Of a stretch of 64,000 bases of DNA, positions 26,384-37,167 are shown piece by piece. Origin of the DNA: Butyrivibrio sp. XPD2002 (lineage in GTDB: Bacteria; Bacillota; Clostridia; Lachnospirales; Lachnospiraceae); the NCBI RefSeq assembly GCF_000423945.1, contig NZ_AUIY01000001.1, positions 372,001 through 436,000 on the forward strand. Reading direction: 5' to 3'. The notes below the pieces were generated by a model. The model saw nothing but the letters and a program-made list of their open reading frames with translations, was not told the origin of the DNA and made no database searches. How positions within the stretch are numbered: position 1 is the first letter of the stretch; the number at the start of each line of letters is the position of its first letter. Both the position numbers and the translations under genes were made by a program.

Positions 26384-26854
26384 TTAGCTTTTTTCATTAA
26401 GCTTATCAATATCGTCCTGAAGACGTTCCATTGCAAATTCATTAGATCTCAGCGCAAGGTGTGCCTTAAGAGATCTGTTATGGATATCATTGGCCTTCTT
26501 GTAGTAATCAAGAAGATTCTCATCATCGATCTTAAGATATCCGTCAGCAATTGCACCCGGAAGCACGAACTTCTTTACAACATTAGCAAACTCGACTTCA
26601 ATATATTTTCCGTCCTGCTTAACTATAGTTCCTGCTCCGAATTTCTCATGAGTTATTTTTAAATTGATCGCATCCTTGTTACCAAGGCTGTCAGCTTCCT
26701 TATCGAGAGCATCGATCTCATTTTTCTTGTTCTCATGCTCCTCTTTAAGCTCTTCCATACGCTTGGCATTTTCTTCAAGCAGTTCCTTTGTTCTTTTTGT
26801 TCTGGTTTTAGTAGTGGTCTTTACCGCGTTCTCCTCATCAAGTTCTAAGCCCAT
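26384..26854 (-). CDS. Coiled-coil protein with SH3/Tudor-like domain, unknown function
   Basis: A 156-residue soluble protein. Residues 10-60 form a highly charged coiled coil. Residues about 65-102 (ITHEKFGAGTIVKQ, IEVEFANVVKKFVLP) match the small Tudor/SH3-like module found at the C-terminus of UvrD/PcrA helicases and in RNA-polymerase-binding CarD-like proteins. Residues 110-156 are helical. The module often binds RNA polymerase or nucleic acid, so a transcription-linked role is possible, but no specific family is recognised. It appears monocistronic and has a good terminator. Confidence 0.7.
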   Translation of the reverse strand: MGLELDEENAVKTTTKTRTKRTKELLEENAKRMEELKEEHENKKNEIDALDKEADSLGNKDAINLKITHEKFGAGTIVKQDGKYIEVEFANVVKKFVLPGAIADGYLKIDDENLLDYYKKANDIHNRSLKAHLALRSNEFAMERLQDDIDKLNEKS

Positions 26855-26981
26855 TGCATACCCCTTTTCTGCAGATTTTTAAATCTGCTCATTCCTCTAT
26901 CTTCGATATATTATATTTTAGCTTATTTATTCCATTTTGCGGCAGTTAATAGCTATTTTTCATAAAACTTTTATTTAAATT

Positions 26982-27005
26982 ACGAAATGTTTATCAGTAT
27001 TTCGT
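26982..27005 (-). terminator. Weak hairpin at the end of the permease gene
   Basis: ACGAAAT (26982-26988) / ATTTCGT (26999-27005) stem overlapping the stop codon region of the permease, followed by a T/A-rich tract. It is a weak terminator candidate. Confidence 0.35.
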
Positions 27006-30000
27006 GATATCAGTTAATGGAACCTTTCCTACCTTCCTAAAGGCTATAGAATTTATCACTGCTGCAAAAACAAAGCAGCTTATGGCCGCCACAATCCAGG
27101 CCACAGGATAAACCTTGAGCACGTACATAAAGCCATTAGTCTCCATCATCTTAACACTCAGCATGGAAATCGGTATTCCCACTCCTATACCCAATATGAT
27201 TCCTATAAAGGTTGTAACTATCACCTCTCTGGCAAGATAGCCTATGACCTGTCCGTTTGAAAAACCATTTACCCTCATGGTAAGGAGTTCTCTCATCCTT
27301 CTTAGTACAAGAATATTACTGAGATTAAGAAGTATCATGAAGGACAGGATAAATGAAAATACCAGTACAAGATAAACCACGATGTCAAAGAGGTCTATCA
27401 TCGTCTTATTATCCTCTTTTATGCTCTCTGCTTTTTCTACAGAGGTTACTCCGTGGGTATTTTCCAGCGTATTGTAAAGAGCATCTGTGTCTTCACCTGC
27501 TTTGATCAGGTAGCAGTTATCCTCAGTTTCTTCATCAAACAGCTTTTCAAAATACGCTCTGGACATAAGCGCACTCTTACCAAAATACTGAAGATAGTTA
27601 CCCTCTACCGTAATCTCTGCAATTCTAAGATCATCCGTCACCATGCTAAGCTTCATTCCAGGCGAAAGGCCATCCTTTTCCCTCATTTCCTCAGTAACAA
27701 GAATGCCTTCCTTTGGTATTGCTATTTCTTTTCCATCCGACGACCTTATCTCAAGGTATTTCTTAATTTCATCCTCATCATCAATAAGATAAACTAAAGT
27801 TAATGCCTGTTTATCATCTGTCTGCAAAACAGATCCCAATAAAAATAACGGATAATAATCATAGCTTTCTATTTTCTTAAGTACATCTCTTCTCTCATCA
27901 TCGGTTATATCACTGCTTAATGCGATTTTTAAATCATAATGCCATAGCTCATCTATCTGCTTATTAAGAGAGTCATCAAAGGCATTTTTCAAGGTTATAC
28001 CAAGTCCTATAAGCATGCAGCAGGCGAGAACGATAACTACAGATATGACAACACGGCCCATATCCGTATAGAAATTACTTATTATCATCTTGATATATAT
28101 ACTTCCGGCTTCCTTCTTAGACGCCTTTGTTCTGGCCTTGTTCTGAGGCTCATTACCACTTAAAAGACCTGTTGCAGAGCATGAAATATATTTTTCACAG
28201 GACCATGTGACAACGAAGGTTGTAAGAGCCACCGCAATGACGAAGGCGATTACTATCGGGATCGGATTAGACGCGTGGACGAATTCTTCAAATACGAACA
28301 TCTCCTTCATGGTGTTCAGGATAAGCGCCTCAAGTCCAAGACCTCCAACAACTCCTATAAGAACTCCGAACAAAGCTGCGGATACTCCAAAAAGAATATA
28401 CTTTTTACGTATTTCATTTTTATATGCACCGAAGGCCTTTACTACGCCAATCTGCTTCTTTTGCTCCTCAACAATTATAGCTATTGTAAAAAAGCATACA
28501 ATAACTGTAATTCCTCCAAAGATTGGCATAAACACAAATGTAAATTTTGTAAGTACATCTACGTTTGATTTAAGCTCTATGAAATTACGATTGGCTTCTC
28601 TCATCTGAACAAGCCATTCGCCGTCATTTTTCTTGGCGTCTTCTATTTCCGCCTTAGCATCAGCAAGCTTATCATAGGCTTCCTGTTTTCCATCTTCATA
28701 TTCATCCCAGGCCTTTTTTAGTTCCTCTTCACCCTTTTTCTTCTCCTCTTCAAACTCAGCCCGCCCATCAGCCAGCTCCTGCTCGGCATCGGATAGCTTC
28801 TTTAAGGCCTTTTCCTTTTCTTCCTTAAAGGTCTTCTTGGCATTGGCTATCTCTTCAGCGCCTTCCTTTTTCTTTTCCTCAAACTCAGCCTCTTTATCAG
28901 CAAGGAGCTTTCTTGCTTCAGGCTCCTCCTTATCAAGCTTTGCCTGTCCATCGGCCAGCTCTTTTTTGCCCTGTTCAAGAGAAAACCATCCCTGATCAAG
29001 AAGCGTTCTGCCCTCGGCCAGCTCCTGTGCACCGGCTCTTATCTTATCCTCCGATTCATTAAGCTGATCCTTTGCACCTCTAAGCTGTTCATACTGCGTT
29101 TCAAGGTCTCCATCATCCTCTGACATTCCCATCTCGTCAAGGAGCTGCTTTTTCGTATCTTCAGGGACCTGCTTCATGATATCAACCAGTACCCCAAATT
29201 TATCGATTGTGTTAAAGCCCTTGATAACACGTAACTGATCAATAACATAGTCATCAATTTCAGCTTCAGGGTATTCTTCCTTTGTATACTGCAAAAGACT
29301 TATGGCTGAATCAATATTCGTATCGTTTAAATATACCTCTAAGGATTGCAGTCCGCTGTCGTATTCATCCCAGCCCTTATTTAGTTCCTCTCTTCCTGCC
29401 TCAAGCTGCTGCACGCCATCAGCATATTCCTTCTCCTTTTCGTTTAATGTTTTTTCTGCATTATCAAGCTCTAAGAATCCCGAGAAGAGCTTATATTTTG
29501 CATCATTAAGTTCATCCTCAAGCTGCTTTTTTGCATCAGCAAGCTGCTGTGCTCCATCAGCAATCTTTGTATTGTATTCCTCTTCGCCCTCTCTAATTTT
29601 CCGCTCTCCGTCAGCAAGCTCATCCTCTGCCTTCTTCTTTGCATCAGCAAATTCCTTCTCACCATCCTCAAGCTCTTTTTCTGCATCGCCTATTTTTTCG
29701 TCAAACTCCTTCTGAGCATCTTCAATTTTCTCCTTGCCCTCAGCTAGCTCATCCTCTGCCTTTTTTACTGCCTTCTCATACTCCTTATCAAGGTCCTTCT
29801 CAAAATCCTTCTTCCTTGCTTTGGCGAGTATATCCGCATCCCTATCCAGCTCACTTTTTACAAGCTCAGCTCTGTTCAGGTATGATTTATCCATGGTATT
29901 GAAGTCATCATTTATGTCTGCATCCACAAGTATATTTGTGTAATCAAAGGAGAGGTCTTCTGTATTAAAGGCAGAATAAGGCACAATACAAAAGCCATCC

Positions 30001-30545
30001 CGATTAGCTCCAAAATAATCAGGATGTTCTGCAATACCTGTAACTACAAATTTTTTCCGGAAAAGTGCATCCTCGAATCTGGCGCCGGTCATTTCGATAG
30101 AAATGGTATCGCCAATGGATAGCTGAAGATCATCAATAATTTCTGTGCTTACTGCGCACTCGTTTTTCTTTTGCGGAAGTGTCCCCTCTTTTGTATACGG
30201 AACGCTTATCCTCTCTGTAGCAGATATCACTTTCAGGCTACAGCTTTTTCCGTTATGTTTTGCTGTAGCAGGAAGATTCAAAAGCCCCTCTGCATCCTTT
30301 ACCATCACATTATCTTTTATGGCATTAACGTCCGCAGCTTTTATTCCGATGCTCGAGGCAATATCCGCATCCTTAAAATGGTGCTCTTTAAAGTAGGAGT
30401 CACTTAACTTTTTCAATGTATGAACAGGGAAAAAAATGCCCAGAATGATCCCGGCACTTATTACGACTATTGTGACAATTGAAAGCCACGAAATAATTCT
30501 TTTTTTGATATTTCGCAGTGCATCCTTCCGCCAGGATTCTTTCAT
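26994..30545 (-). CDS. FtsX/MacB-like ABC permease with a very long coiled-coil insert
   Basis: A 1183-residue membrane protein. A transmembrane helix lies at about 19-40, then a MacB-like extracytoplasmic domain (about 45-230). An extremely long Glu/Lys/Ala coiled coil (about 235-645, many E-L-A-D-G repeats) follows, broken by a non-coiled stretch near 395-470. The first FtsX domain has three helices (about 665-800), then a second extracytoplasmic domain (about 830-1040), and the last FtsX helices are at about 1045-1175. It therefore holds both permease halves in one chain. Coiled-coil inserts of this type occur in YhgE/phage-infection-like exporters and FtsX-type mechanotransmission systems. 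It lies 31 bases after the GAF-ATPase gene, its obvious partner. Likely an exporter or a transmembrane signal transmitter rather than an importer. Confidence 0.87.
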   Translation of the reverse strand: MKESWRKDALRNIKKRIISWLSIVTIVVISAGIILGIFFPVHTLKKLSDSYFKEHHFKDADIASSIGIKAADVNAIKDNVMVKDAEGLLNLPATAKHNGKSCSLKVISATERISVPYTKEGTLPQKKNECAVSTEIIDDLQLSIGDTISIEMTGARFEDALFRKKFVVTGIAEHPDYFGANRDGFCIVPYSAFNTEDLSFDYTNILVDADINDDFNTMDKSYLNRAELVKSELDRDADILAKARKKDFEKDLDKEYEKAVKKAEDELAEGKEKIEDAQKEFDEKIGDAEKELEDGEKEFADAKKKAEDELADGERKIREGEEEYNTKIADGAQQLADAKKQLEDELNDAKYKLFSGFLELDNAEKTLNEKEKEYADGVQQLEAGREELNKGWDEYDSGLQSLEVYLNDTNIDSAISLLQYTKEEYPEAEIDDYVIDQLRVIKGFNTIDKFGVLVDIMKQVPEDTKKQLLDEMGMSEDDGDLETQYEQLRGAKDQLNESEDKIRAGAQELAEGRTLLDQGWFSLEQGKKELADGQAKLDKEEPEARKLLADKEAEFEEKKKEGAEEIANAKKTFKEEKEKALKKLSDAEQELADGRAEFEEEKKKGEEELKKAWDEYEDGKQEAYDKLADAKAEIEDAKKNDGEWLVQMREANRNFIELKSNVDVLTKFTFVFMPIFGGITVIVCFFTIAIIVEEQKKQIGVVKAFGAYKNEIRKKYILFGVSAALFGVLIGVVGGLGLEALILNTMKEMFVFEEFVHASNPIPIVIAFVIAVALTTFVVTWSCEKYISCSATGLLSGNEPQNKARTKASKKEAGSIYIKMIISNFYTDMGRVVISVVIVLACCMLIGLGITLKNAFDDSLNKQIDELWHYDLKIALSSDITDDERRDVLKKIESYDYYPLFLLGSVLQTDDKQALTLVYLIDDEDEIKKYLEIRSSDGKEIAIPKEGILVTEEMREKDGLSPGMKLSMVTDDLRIAEITVEGNYLQYFGKSALMSRAYFEKLFDEETEDNCYLIKAGEDTDALYNTLENTHGVTSVEKAESIKEDNKTMIDLFDIVVYLVLVFSFILSFMILLNLSNILVLRRMRELLTMRVNGFSNGQVIGYLAREVIVTTFIGIILGIGVGIPISMLSVKMMETNGFMYVLKVYPVAWIVAAISCFVFAAVINSIAFRKVGKVPLTDITKY

Positions 30546-30576
30546 ACTCCCCGCATCCCCTTAGTGTAGCTTTTTC

Positions 30577-31794
30577 CTACCAAACCAAATCAGCCGCATG
30601 CATCGGCCATGAATTTAGCCTTATGCTGGCTATTTTACCGTTTTTCATATGAACAACGCGGTTAGCCATCTTTGCTATTTCAACGTTATGAGTGACCATA
30701 ACTACTGTTGTAAGGCCATCCTTAATAATGCTTTCTATCAGCTGCAAAACCTCCTGTCCTGTCGTAAAATCAAGAGCAGCAGTTGGTTCGTCAGCTAGTA
30801 TTATTCTCGGATTTTTGACTATAGCTCTTGCAATTGATACGCGCTGCTGCTGGCCTCCGCTCATCATTGAGGGGTAGTTATTTGCCCTGTCAGATAAGCC
30901 CACCATGTCCAGAGCTTCCTTCGAATCCCTGGGATTGTTGCATATCTCTGCAATGAACATTATGTTTTCCAAGGCAGTTAAGTTCGGCATCAGATTATAG
31001 GCCTGAAAAATGAAGCCTATATCATCTCTCCTGAACTTTATTAGCTCTTTTTCCGTTGGATGGGAAAAGTCCCTGCCATCAATTTTTATATCGCCCTCTG
31101 TAGGCGAGTCCATCCCGCCTATTATGTTAAGAAGCGTTGACTTACCGCAGCCACTTTCGCCAAGGATTACTAAAAGCTCCTTCTCATAAATATCAAGATC
31201 AACGCCCTTTAAAATGTTGATAGTCTCCTGACCTGCCTTATAATCCTTTTTCACTCCACGAAGGGACATTACGGTCTTTTTCTTTGTCTCAGATGCAGTC
31301 TTAAATCCCCTCTCATCGATAACCATCGCAGAAAGTCCTGCGAAAGCATGCAAGAGCGACAGATCATTATTCAGGAAGTCATCCTTCTCAACTCTGTTTA
31401 TAACCTCAACACAGCCCACAACCTGATTTCCAAATATCATCGGCATGAAGAGCACATTTTTTATATTGAGACCTGTGACTTCATCCTTTCCGCTGGGAAA
31501 TCTTTTATCCGAAGCTACATCCTTAACCTCAATCGGCGAAAAACTTTCGCAGGCTTCACCAATTATTCCCTGTCCAAATTCTATATTAAAGCCGCTGACA
31601 TTTTCATCCCCAACGGATATGACACTATAAATCCTCTTGCTCTCATTATTTTTAAGCCACATGATGCCGGTTCTTACTTCAAGAAGGTTGATCAGATCCT
31701 CAAATGCATCAGACAGAGCATTTTCCAGCTGCTGATTCTCAAGCGTCTGCATTAAGTTCCATAATAGATGAACATAATCAACCTTAGGTGCCAT
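30577..31794 (-). CDS. GAF domain fused to MacB/LolD-type ABC ATPase
   Basis: A 405-residue protein with an N-terminal GAF domain (about 15-165: IMWLKNNESKRIYSV, GQGIIGEACE, VLFMPMI, GCVEVINRV) and an ABC ATPase (about 178-395). Walker A is GESGCGKST; the Q-loop is in FIFQAYNLMP. Signature MSGGQQQR, Walker B IILADEPTAALD and switch His in VMVTHNVEIA complete the site. The ATPase is of the lipoprotein/antimicrobial-peptide exporter class that pairs with FtsX permeases. GAF domains bind small ligands such as cyclic nucleotides, haem or amino acids. A GAF fusion to this ATPase class is unusual and implies that transport is gated by a cytoplasmic ligand. The permease gene follows. Confidence 0.9.
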   Translation of the reverse strand: MAPKVDYVHLLWNLMQTLENQQLENALSDAFEDLINLLEVRTGIMWLKNNESKRIYSVISVGDENVSGFNIEFGQGIIGEACESFSPIEVKDVASDKRFPSGKDEVTGLNIKNVLFMPMIFGNQVVGCVEVINRVEKDDFLNNDLSLLHAFAGLSAMVIDERGFKTASETKKKTVMSLRGVKKDYKAGQETINILKGVDLDIYEKELLVILGESGCGKSTLLNIIGGMDSPTEGDIKIDGRDFSHPTEKELIKFRRDDIGFIFQAYNLMPNLTALENIMFIAEICNNPRDSKEALDMVGLSDRANNYPSMMSGGQQQRVSIARAIVKNPRIILADEPTAALDFTTGQEVLQLIESIIKDGLTTVVMVTHNVEIAKMANRVVHMKNGKIASIRLNSWPMHAADLVW

Positions 31795-31833
31795 ATAATC
31801 TCCTCGAAAACACGAAATAATTACCTATTATCA

Positions 31834-31842
31834 ATTATAGCA
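31834..31842 (-). promoter_or_regulatory. Extended -10 promoter of the GAF-ABC operon
   Basis: Minus strand TGCTATAAT: perfect TATAAT (31834-31839) with TG one base before it. No convincing -35 hexamer at the right distance. It lies 40 bases before the start codon. Confidence 0.5.
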
Positions 31843-31906
31843 AAACTGTTTTCCGTAGTGTTGCAATCACAATTTTGTTAATTATTTTTTAATTATTTTG
31901 GGCATT

Positions 31907-31943
31907 AAAAGGAGCTGCCATATCTTGGCAGCTCCAAAAAAAA
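31907..31943. terminator. Terminator of the 76-residue gene
   Basis: Perfect GGAGCTGCC (31911-31919) / GGCAGCTCC (31927-31935) hairpin, with A-runs on both sides giving T-runs in either direction. On the minus strand it ends the 76-residue gene. Confidence 0.85.
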
Positions 31944-31951
31944 ATTTCTTA

Positions 31952-32182
31952 TTATGCCTGTTGAAATTTTCTTGATGTATTTAAAACATCATCTTCAAAA
32001 AAATCAGGTTGATTTATTATAAAACGAAGTACATCTGATGACATCAGGTTCTCATTATTTCTTAAAAACTCAGCGACAGTTTTGATTCTCTCTGGTTTTC
32101 TTTTTACATATGCCATGACGCTATCTATAAATTCAAAATATGCATCCGGTATGGATGTTATTATGTTATAAATCTCTTCCAT
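31952..32182 (-). CDS. Small hypothetical protein (76 residues)
   Basis: A 76-residue soluble helical protein with no recognised family. The middle (AYVKRKPERIKTVAEFLRNNE) is basic and the end acidic. Reality is supported by a near-consensus promoter upstream, a GGGGA ribosome site and a strong terminator immediately after the stop, making it a separate transcription unit. No role can be assigned. Confidence 0.7.
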   Translation of the reverse strand: MEEIYNIITSIPDAYFEFIDSVMAYVKRKPERIKTVAEFLRNNENLMSSDVLRFIINQPDFFEDDVLNTSRKFQQA

Positions 32183-32224
32183 AAAGATATTCCCCTTTCA
32201 AAGAATCAACTGTTTTGAGATGAT

Positions 32225-32253
32225 ATTATAATCATTATATCCATGATTCTCAA
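32225..32253 (-). promoter_or_regulatory. Promoter of the 76-residue gene
   Basis: Minus strand TTGAGA (32248-32253), 17 bases, perfect TATAAT (32225-32230). Confidence 0.75.
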
Positions 32254-32298
32254 TTTTCTATTATTTCAAAGTTAGTTTTTAATAATAAAATTGCACTA

Positions 32299-33267
32299 TC
32301 AAATTGATTCAGTTGTTAATTCTGAAAGAGCTTTATTCTTTCTCTCTTCATCAAGAATTTGTCCCCACTTGTAAGGTGTAGCCTGATATACGTAATAATC
32401 AAGCCAATTGGAATAGAGATTATTACAATGCGAACGCCATATCAAATTCGGGGTATTATCAGGATCATCCTCCGGATAATAGTTCTCCGGTATATGAATA
32501 GGTAAATCCTTACTAAGGTCACGAATATATTCATTATGAAGCGTTAATCTGTCGTACTCTGCATGGCCCATTACAAATATATTTTTACCATCTCTGGACA
32601 TACATAAAAACACTCCGGCCACAGGCGATTCTGCAAGAATTACCAGGTCCTTACAAGCATGAATTTCAGAAGCAATGGATTCTGTATGTCTGGAATGGGG
32701 CATCCAAAAGACATCATCAAAGCCTCTGACAAGCGGAACCTTGCGATTTTCAACTTTATGCTCAAAGAGGCCAAACAATTTTTCAGAGAGCATTCTCTTT
32801 TTTATTCCATAATGATAGTAAAGTCCAGCCTGTGCTCCCCAACATATATGGAATGTAGAAGTAACATTAGTCTCTGACCACTTGAAAATCTTACATAATT
32901 CCTCCCAATAGTCAACTTCTTCAAATTCCATCTGCTCCACAGGTGCACCAGTAATGATCATTCCATCGTAGGTATTACCTTTGAGCTCATCAAATGTATG
33001 ATAGAATCTGTTCAGATGATTGGGTGATGTATTTAATGCTTTATGCGAACTAACACGCATAAATGATACATCTATCTGCAATGGTGTATTTGAAAGTGAT
33101 CTAAGCAACTGAAGCTCAGTATCCTCTTTAAGTGGCATCAAATTAAGAATACAGATATTAAGAGATCGAATATCCTGATGCATCGCACGGGTTTCATCTA
33201 CCACAAATATATTTTCTTTTTCAAGTATCTCTCTTACCGGGAGATCATTCATAATTTTGATAGGCAT
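32299..33267 (-). CDS. metA: Homoserine O-acyltransferase (MetA family, probably acetyl-CoA dependent)
   Basis: First committed step of methionine synthesis: acylation of homoserine. The 322-residue glutamine-amidotransferase-like fold has the catalytic Cys in HICWGAQAG and the His/Glu pair in GHAEYDRLTLHNEY. In the TGAPVEQMEFEEVDYW segment the position that is Gly in E. coli succinyl-CoA-using MetA is Glu. In Bacillus-type enzymes this Glu marks acetyl-CoA use, so the product is predicted to be O-acetylhomoserine although the family name is succinyltransferase. It starts 16 bases after ligA, so it is co-transcribed, and no S-box/SAM riboswitch is present in front of it. Confidence 0.93.
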   Translation of the reverse strand: MPIKIMNDLPVREILEKENIFVVDETRAMHQDIRSLNICILNLMPLKEDTELQLLRSLSNTPLQIDVSFMRVSSHKALNTSPNHLNRFYHTFDELKGNTYDGMIITGAPVEQMEFEEVDYWEELCKIFKWSETNVTSTFHICWGAQAGLYYHYGIKKRMLSEKLFGLFEHKVENRKVPLVRGFDDVFWMPHSRHTESIASEIHACKDLVILAESPVAGVFLCMSRDGKNIFVMGHAEYDRLTLHNEYIRDLSKDLPIHIPENYYPEDDPDNTPNLIWRSHCNNLYSNWLDYYVYQATPYKWGQILDEERKNKALSELTTESI

Positions 33268-33283
33268 TTTCCATTCCTCCGCG

Positions 33284-35308
<2,025 letters not shown>

Positions 35309-35364
35309 TTATTTCTCCCCTGAAAGCTTTATATATTATTACGACATTAAAGTCTGTATCCGTA

Positions 35365-36084
35365 TTATAGACCGGCCTCTTTATAGAGCTCTCTTAGTTC
35401 GTCCCCTTTAAGCTCCCTGTATTCGGAGTGATTTAAGCCCTTAAGCTCGATGTTTAGAATACGAACTCTTTTAAGCTTAACCACTTTATATCCAAAGGCT
35501 TCGCACATTCGCCTTATCTGTCTGTTTAATCCCTGTGTGAGAATTATTTTAAAGCATTTCTCATCTAGCCTTGTAAGCTTACAGGGCCTGGTAGTCTGTT
35601 GAAGTTCCTCCAGGTAAACGCCCTTTTCCATGCCCTTGATAAAGCTGTCAGTAAAACGGTGGTCTACCTCAACAATGTATTCCTTTTCATGTCCGTTCCT
35701 TGACTTCATCATGGCCTGAATAAGGTCTCCATCATTGGTGAGGATCATAAGCCCCTCAGAGTCCTTATCGAGTCTTCCCGCATAGGTAACCCTTTCACTG
35801 TAGTTAAGGTCCTCGATGATTGTTCTCTCGGCGTGCTCATCCCTCTCGGTACAAACAACGCCAACCGGCTTATTATACGCCAGAACAACCTTTTTGGATG
35901 ACGGGCTTATCCTGTTATCATCATATAAAACCTCGTCGCCCTCAGTGACCTTAGTCCCAGGAAGTGCAACAATGCCATTTACCTTGATCCGTCCATCCTC
36001 TATAAGCTTGTCCGCTTCTCGTCTGGAGCATACTCCGCACATGGCTATGTATTTATTTAATCTGATTTCTTCTGTATTAGCCAC
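35365..36084 (-). CDS. rluF: Pseudouridine synthase, RluF/RsuA family
   Basis: A 239-residue RNA-modifying enzyme. An N-terminal S4 domain (LNKYIAMCGVCSRREADKLI, about 8-60) is followed by the RsuA-type catalytic domain with catalytic Asp in YAGRLDKDSEGLMILTNDG and the GLNRQIRRMCEAFGYKVVKLKR motif. The latter matches RluF/RluB, which modify 23S rRNA (U2604/U2605 in E. coli). Assignment to RluF rather than RluB rests on that motif and is moderately sure. It precedes ligA and metA on the same strand. Confidence 0.88.
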   Translation of the reverse strand: MANTEEIRLNKYIAMCGVCSRREADKLIEDGRIKVNGIVALPGTKVTEGDEVLYDDNRISPSSKKVVLAYNKPVGVVCTERDEHAERTIIEDLNYSERVTYAGRLDKDSEGLMILTNDGDLIQAMMKSRNGHEKEYIVEVDHRFTDSFIKGMEKGVYLEELQQTTRPCKLTRLDEKCFKIILTQGLNRQIRRMCEAFGYKVVKLKRVRILNIELKGLNHSEYRELKGDELRELYKEAGL

Positions 36085-36155
36085 TAATCATCCTCAAAAA
36101 TTAGAATTTTCATAGCATAAGCCATGCTGCCTACACCATATAGAATAAATATGTT

Positions 36156-36190
36156 AAAACGGAACGCCCTTCTGATGAAGTCGTCCCGTT
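36156..36190 (-). terminator. Terminator of the mecA-like gene
   Basis: AACGGAACG (36158-36166) / CGTCCCGTT (36182-36190) with an inner CTTC/GAAG pair, followed by TTTTAA on the minus strand. It lies 34 bases after the mecA-like stop codon. Confidence 0.7.
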
Positions 36191-36224
36191 AATAAACCAT
36201 ACAAATTCGCAAATAAACGAACTA

Positions 36225-37067
36225 TTATAAGCTGCAAAGAGTCTCGATAGCAGTATCTCTTATAACAGTATCAAAGCTCTCATCCATGTGGCAAATCAGG
36301 TTATCCTTGGTTGTAACAAATTTACCGAACTCATAGCATATTGAAAATACTGCCGCAAAGGTCTTCGCATTCTCATCCTTCCTGTCAAATACCATGTAGT
36401 AGGTATTGCTTGAAGGATTTCTATACAGAGTGCTTCCCATGCTGATCTTGCCGGGAATCTGCTGGCAGAGTGCAATAACTGTTCTAAGATCTCTTATCTC
36501 AAATACAAAGGTCTTAAATCCGATCTGCTCCAGCTCTTCTCTTGCGCTGTTCTTATTAGCTTCAGGCTCGATTCTTGTACGTCTGGAATCTTCCTTTTTC
36601 TTAACAGGAATAGTATCACCATCTACTTCATTCTTATCAGCGTTAGCCTTCTCAACCATGTTCTTCACAGAATTAGTGAAGTCCTTAAGGCTCTGTAAGT
36701 ATTCGCTGAGCTTGGGAATTCTGTCTTCCTCGGGAACATCTCCAAGCTCCTCAAGGAAGTTCTTAGGGAATCTGAGTCCAGCCTTCTCTGTAAGATTTTT
36801 AAGCATATCGGCAAAAGCGCCGTCTGTGTTCTCTGAAAGTGTAAGTGATATTGAGTGATCAGGAAGAACCGTAATCTGCATTGGTGTAAACGCACCCTGA
36901 GGCTTGTAATCAACCTCCTCTACAGCCTTCTCCATTACGTCATGAAGAAAATCCATGGCTTCCTTACTTTTATCAAAAAGATCCTCGAGCTTAAGTCCCT
37001 GCTCGTCCATATCATCTTCTGTGATTATGCAATTAATTGTATCCTTATTAACTCTTGTAAACTTCAT
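36225..37067 (-). CDS. mecA: MecA-type ClpC adaptor protein
   Basis: A 280-residue member of the MecA/NegB adaptor family, which delivers substrates to ClpCP. The N-terminal substrate-binding domain (MKFTRVNKDTINCIITEDDM..., about 1-85) and the C-terminal ClpC-binding ferredoxin-like domain (about 180-280: FEIRDLRTVIALCQQI, STLYRNPSSNTYYMVF) are clear. The linker (about 90-175, acidic then basic) is longer than in Bacillus MecA (about 220 residues in total). It has its own extended -10 promoter and a terminator. Confidence 0.9.
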   Translation of the reverse strand: MKFTRVNKDTINCIITEDDMDEQGLKLEDLFDKSKEAMDFLHDVMEKAVEEVDYKPQGAFTPMQITVLPDHSISLTLSENTDGAFADMLKNLTEKAGLRFPKNFLEELGDVPEEDRIPKLSEYLQSLKDFTNSVKNMVEKANADKNEVDGDTIPVKKKEDSRRTRIEPEANKNSAREELEQIGFKTFVFEIRDLRTVIALCQQIPGKISMGSTLYRNPSSNTYYMVFDRKDENAKTFAAVFSICYEFGKFVTTKDNLICHMDESFDTVIRDTAIETLCSL

Positions 37068-37132
37068 AAAAACTAACTCCGCGTTACATAAAAACTTGTA
37101 ACGTTCTAAAACCTGACAACAACATATAGTGC

Positions 37133-37161
37133 ATTATATCATAGTCAATTGCATTTAACAA
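37133..37161 (-). promoter_or_regulatory. Promoter of the mecA-like gene
   Basis: Minus strand TTGTTA (37156-37161), 17 bases, perfect TATAAT (37133-37138) with an upstream TG (extended -10). It lies between hypE and mecA. Confidence 0.65.
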
Positions 37162-37167
37162 AGAATA

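Noticed and set aside
29302..29715. Plus-strand Ser/Ala-rich open frame of 137 codons
   Set aside because: Antisense to the coiled-coil part of the permease; low complexity explains the lack of stops.
31834..32253. SAM riboswitch expected near metA
   Set aside because: metA starts only 16 bases after ligA, leaving no room for a riboswitch, and the region further downstream holds only a small gene and a promoter.
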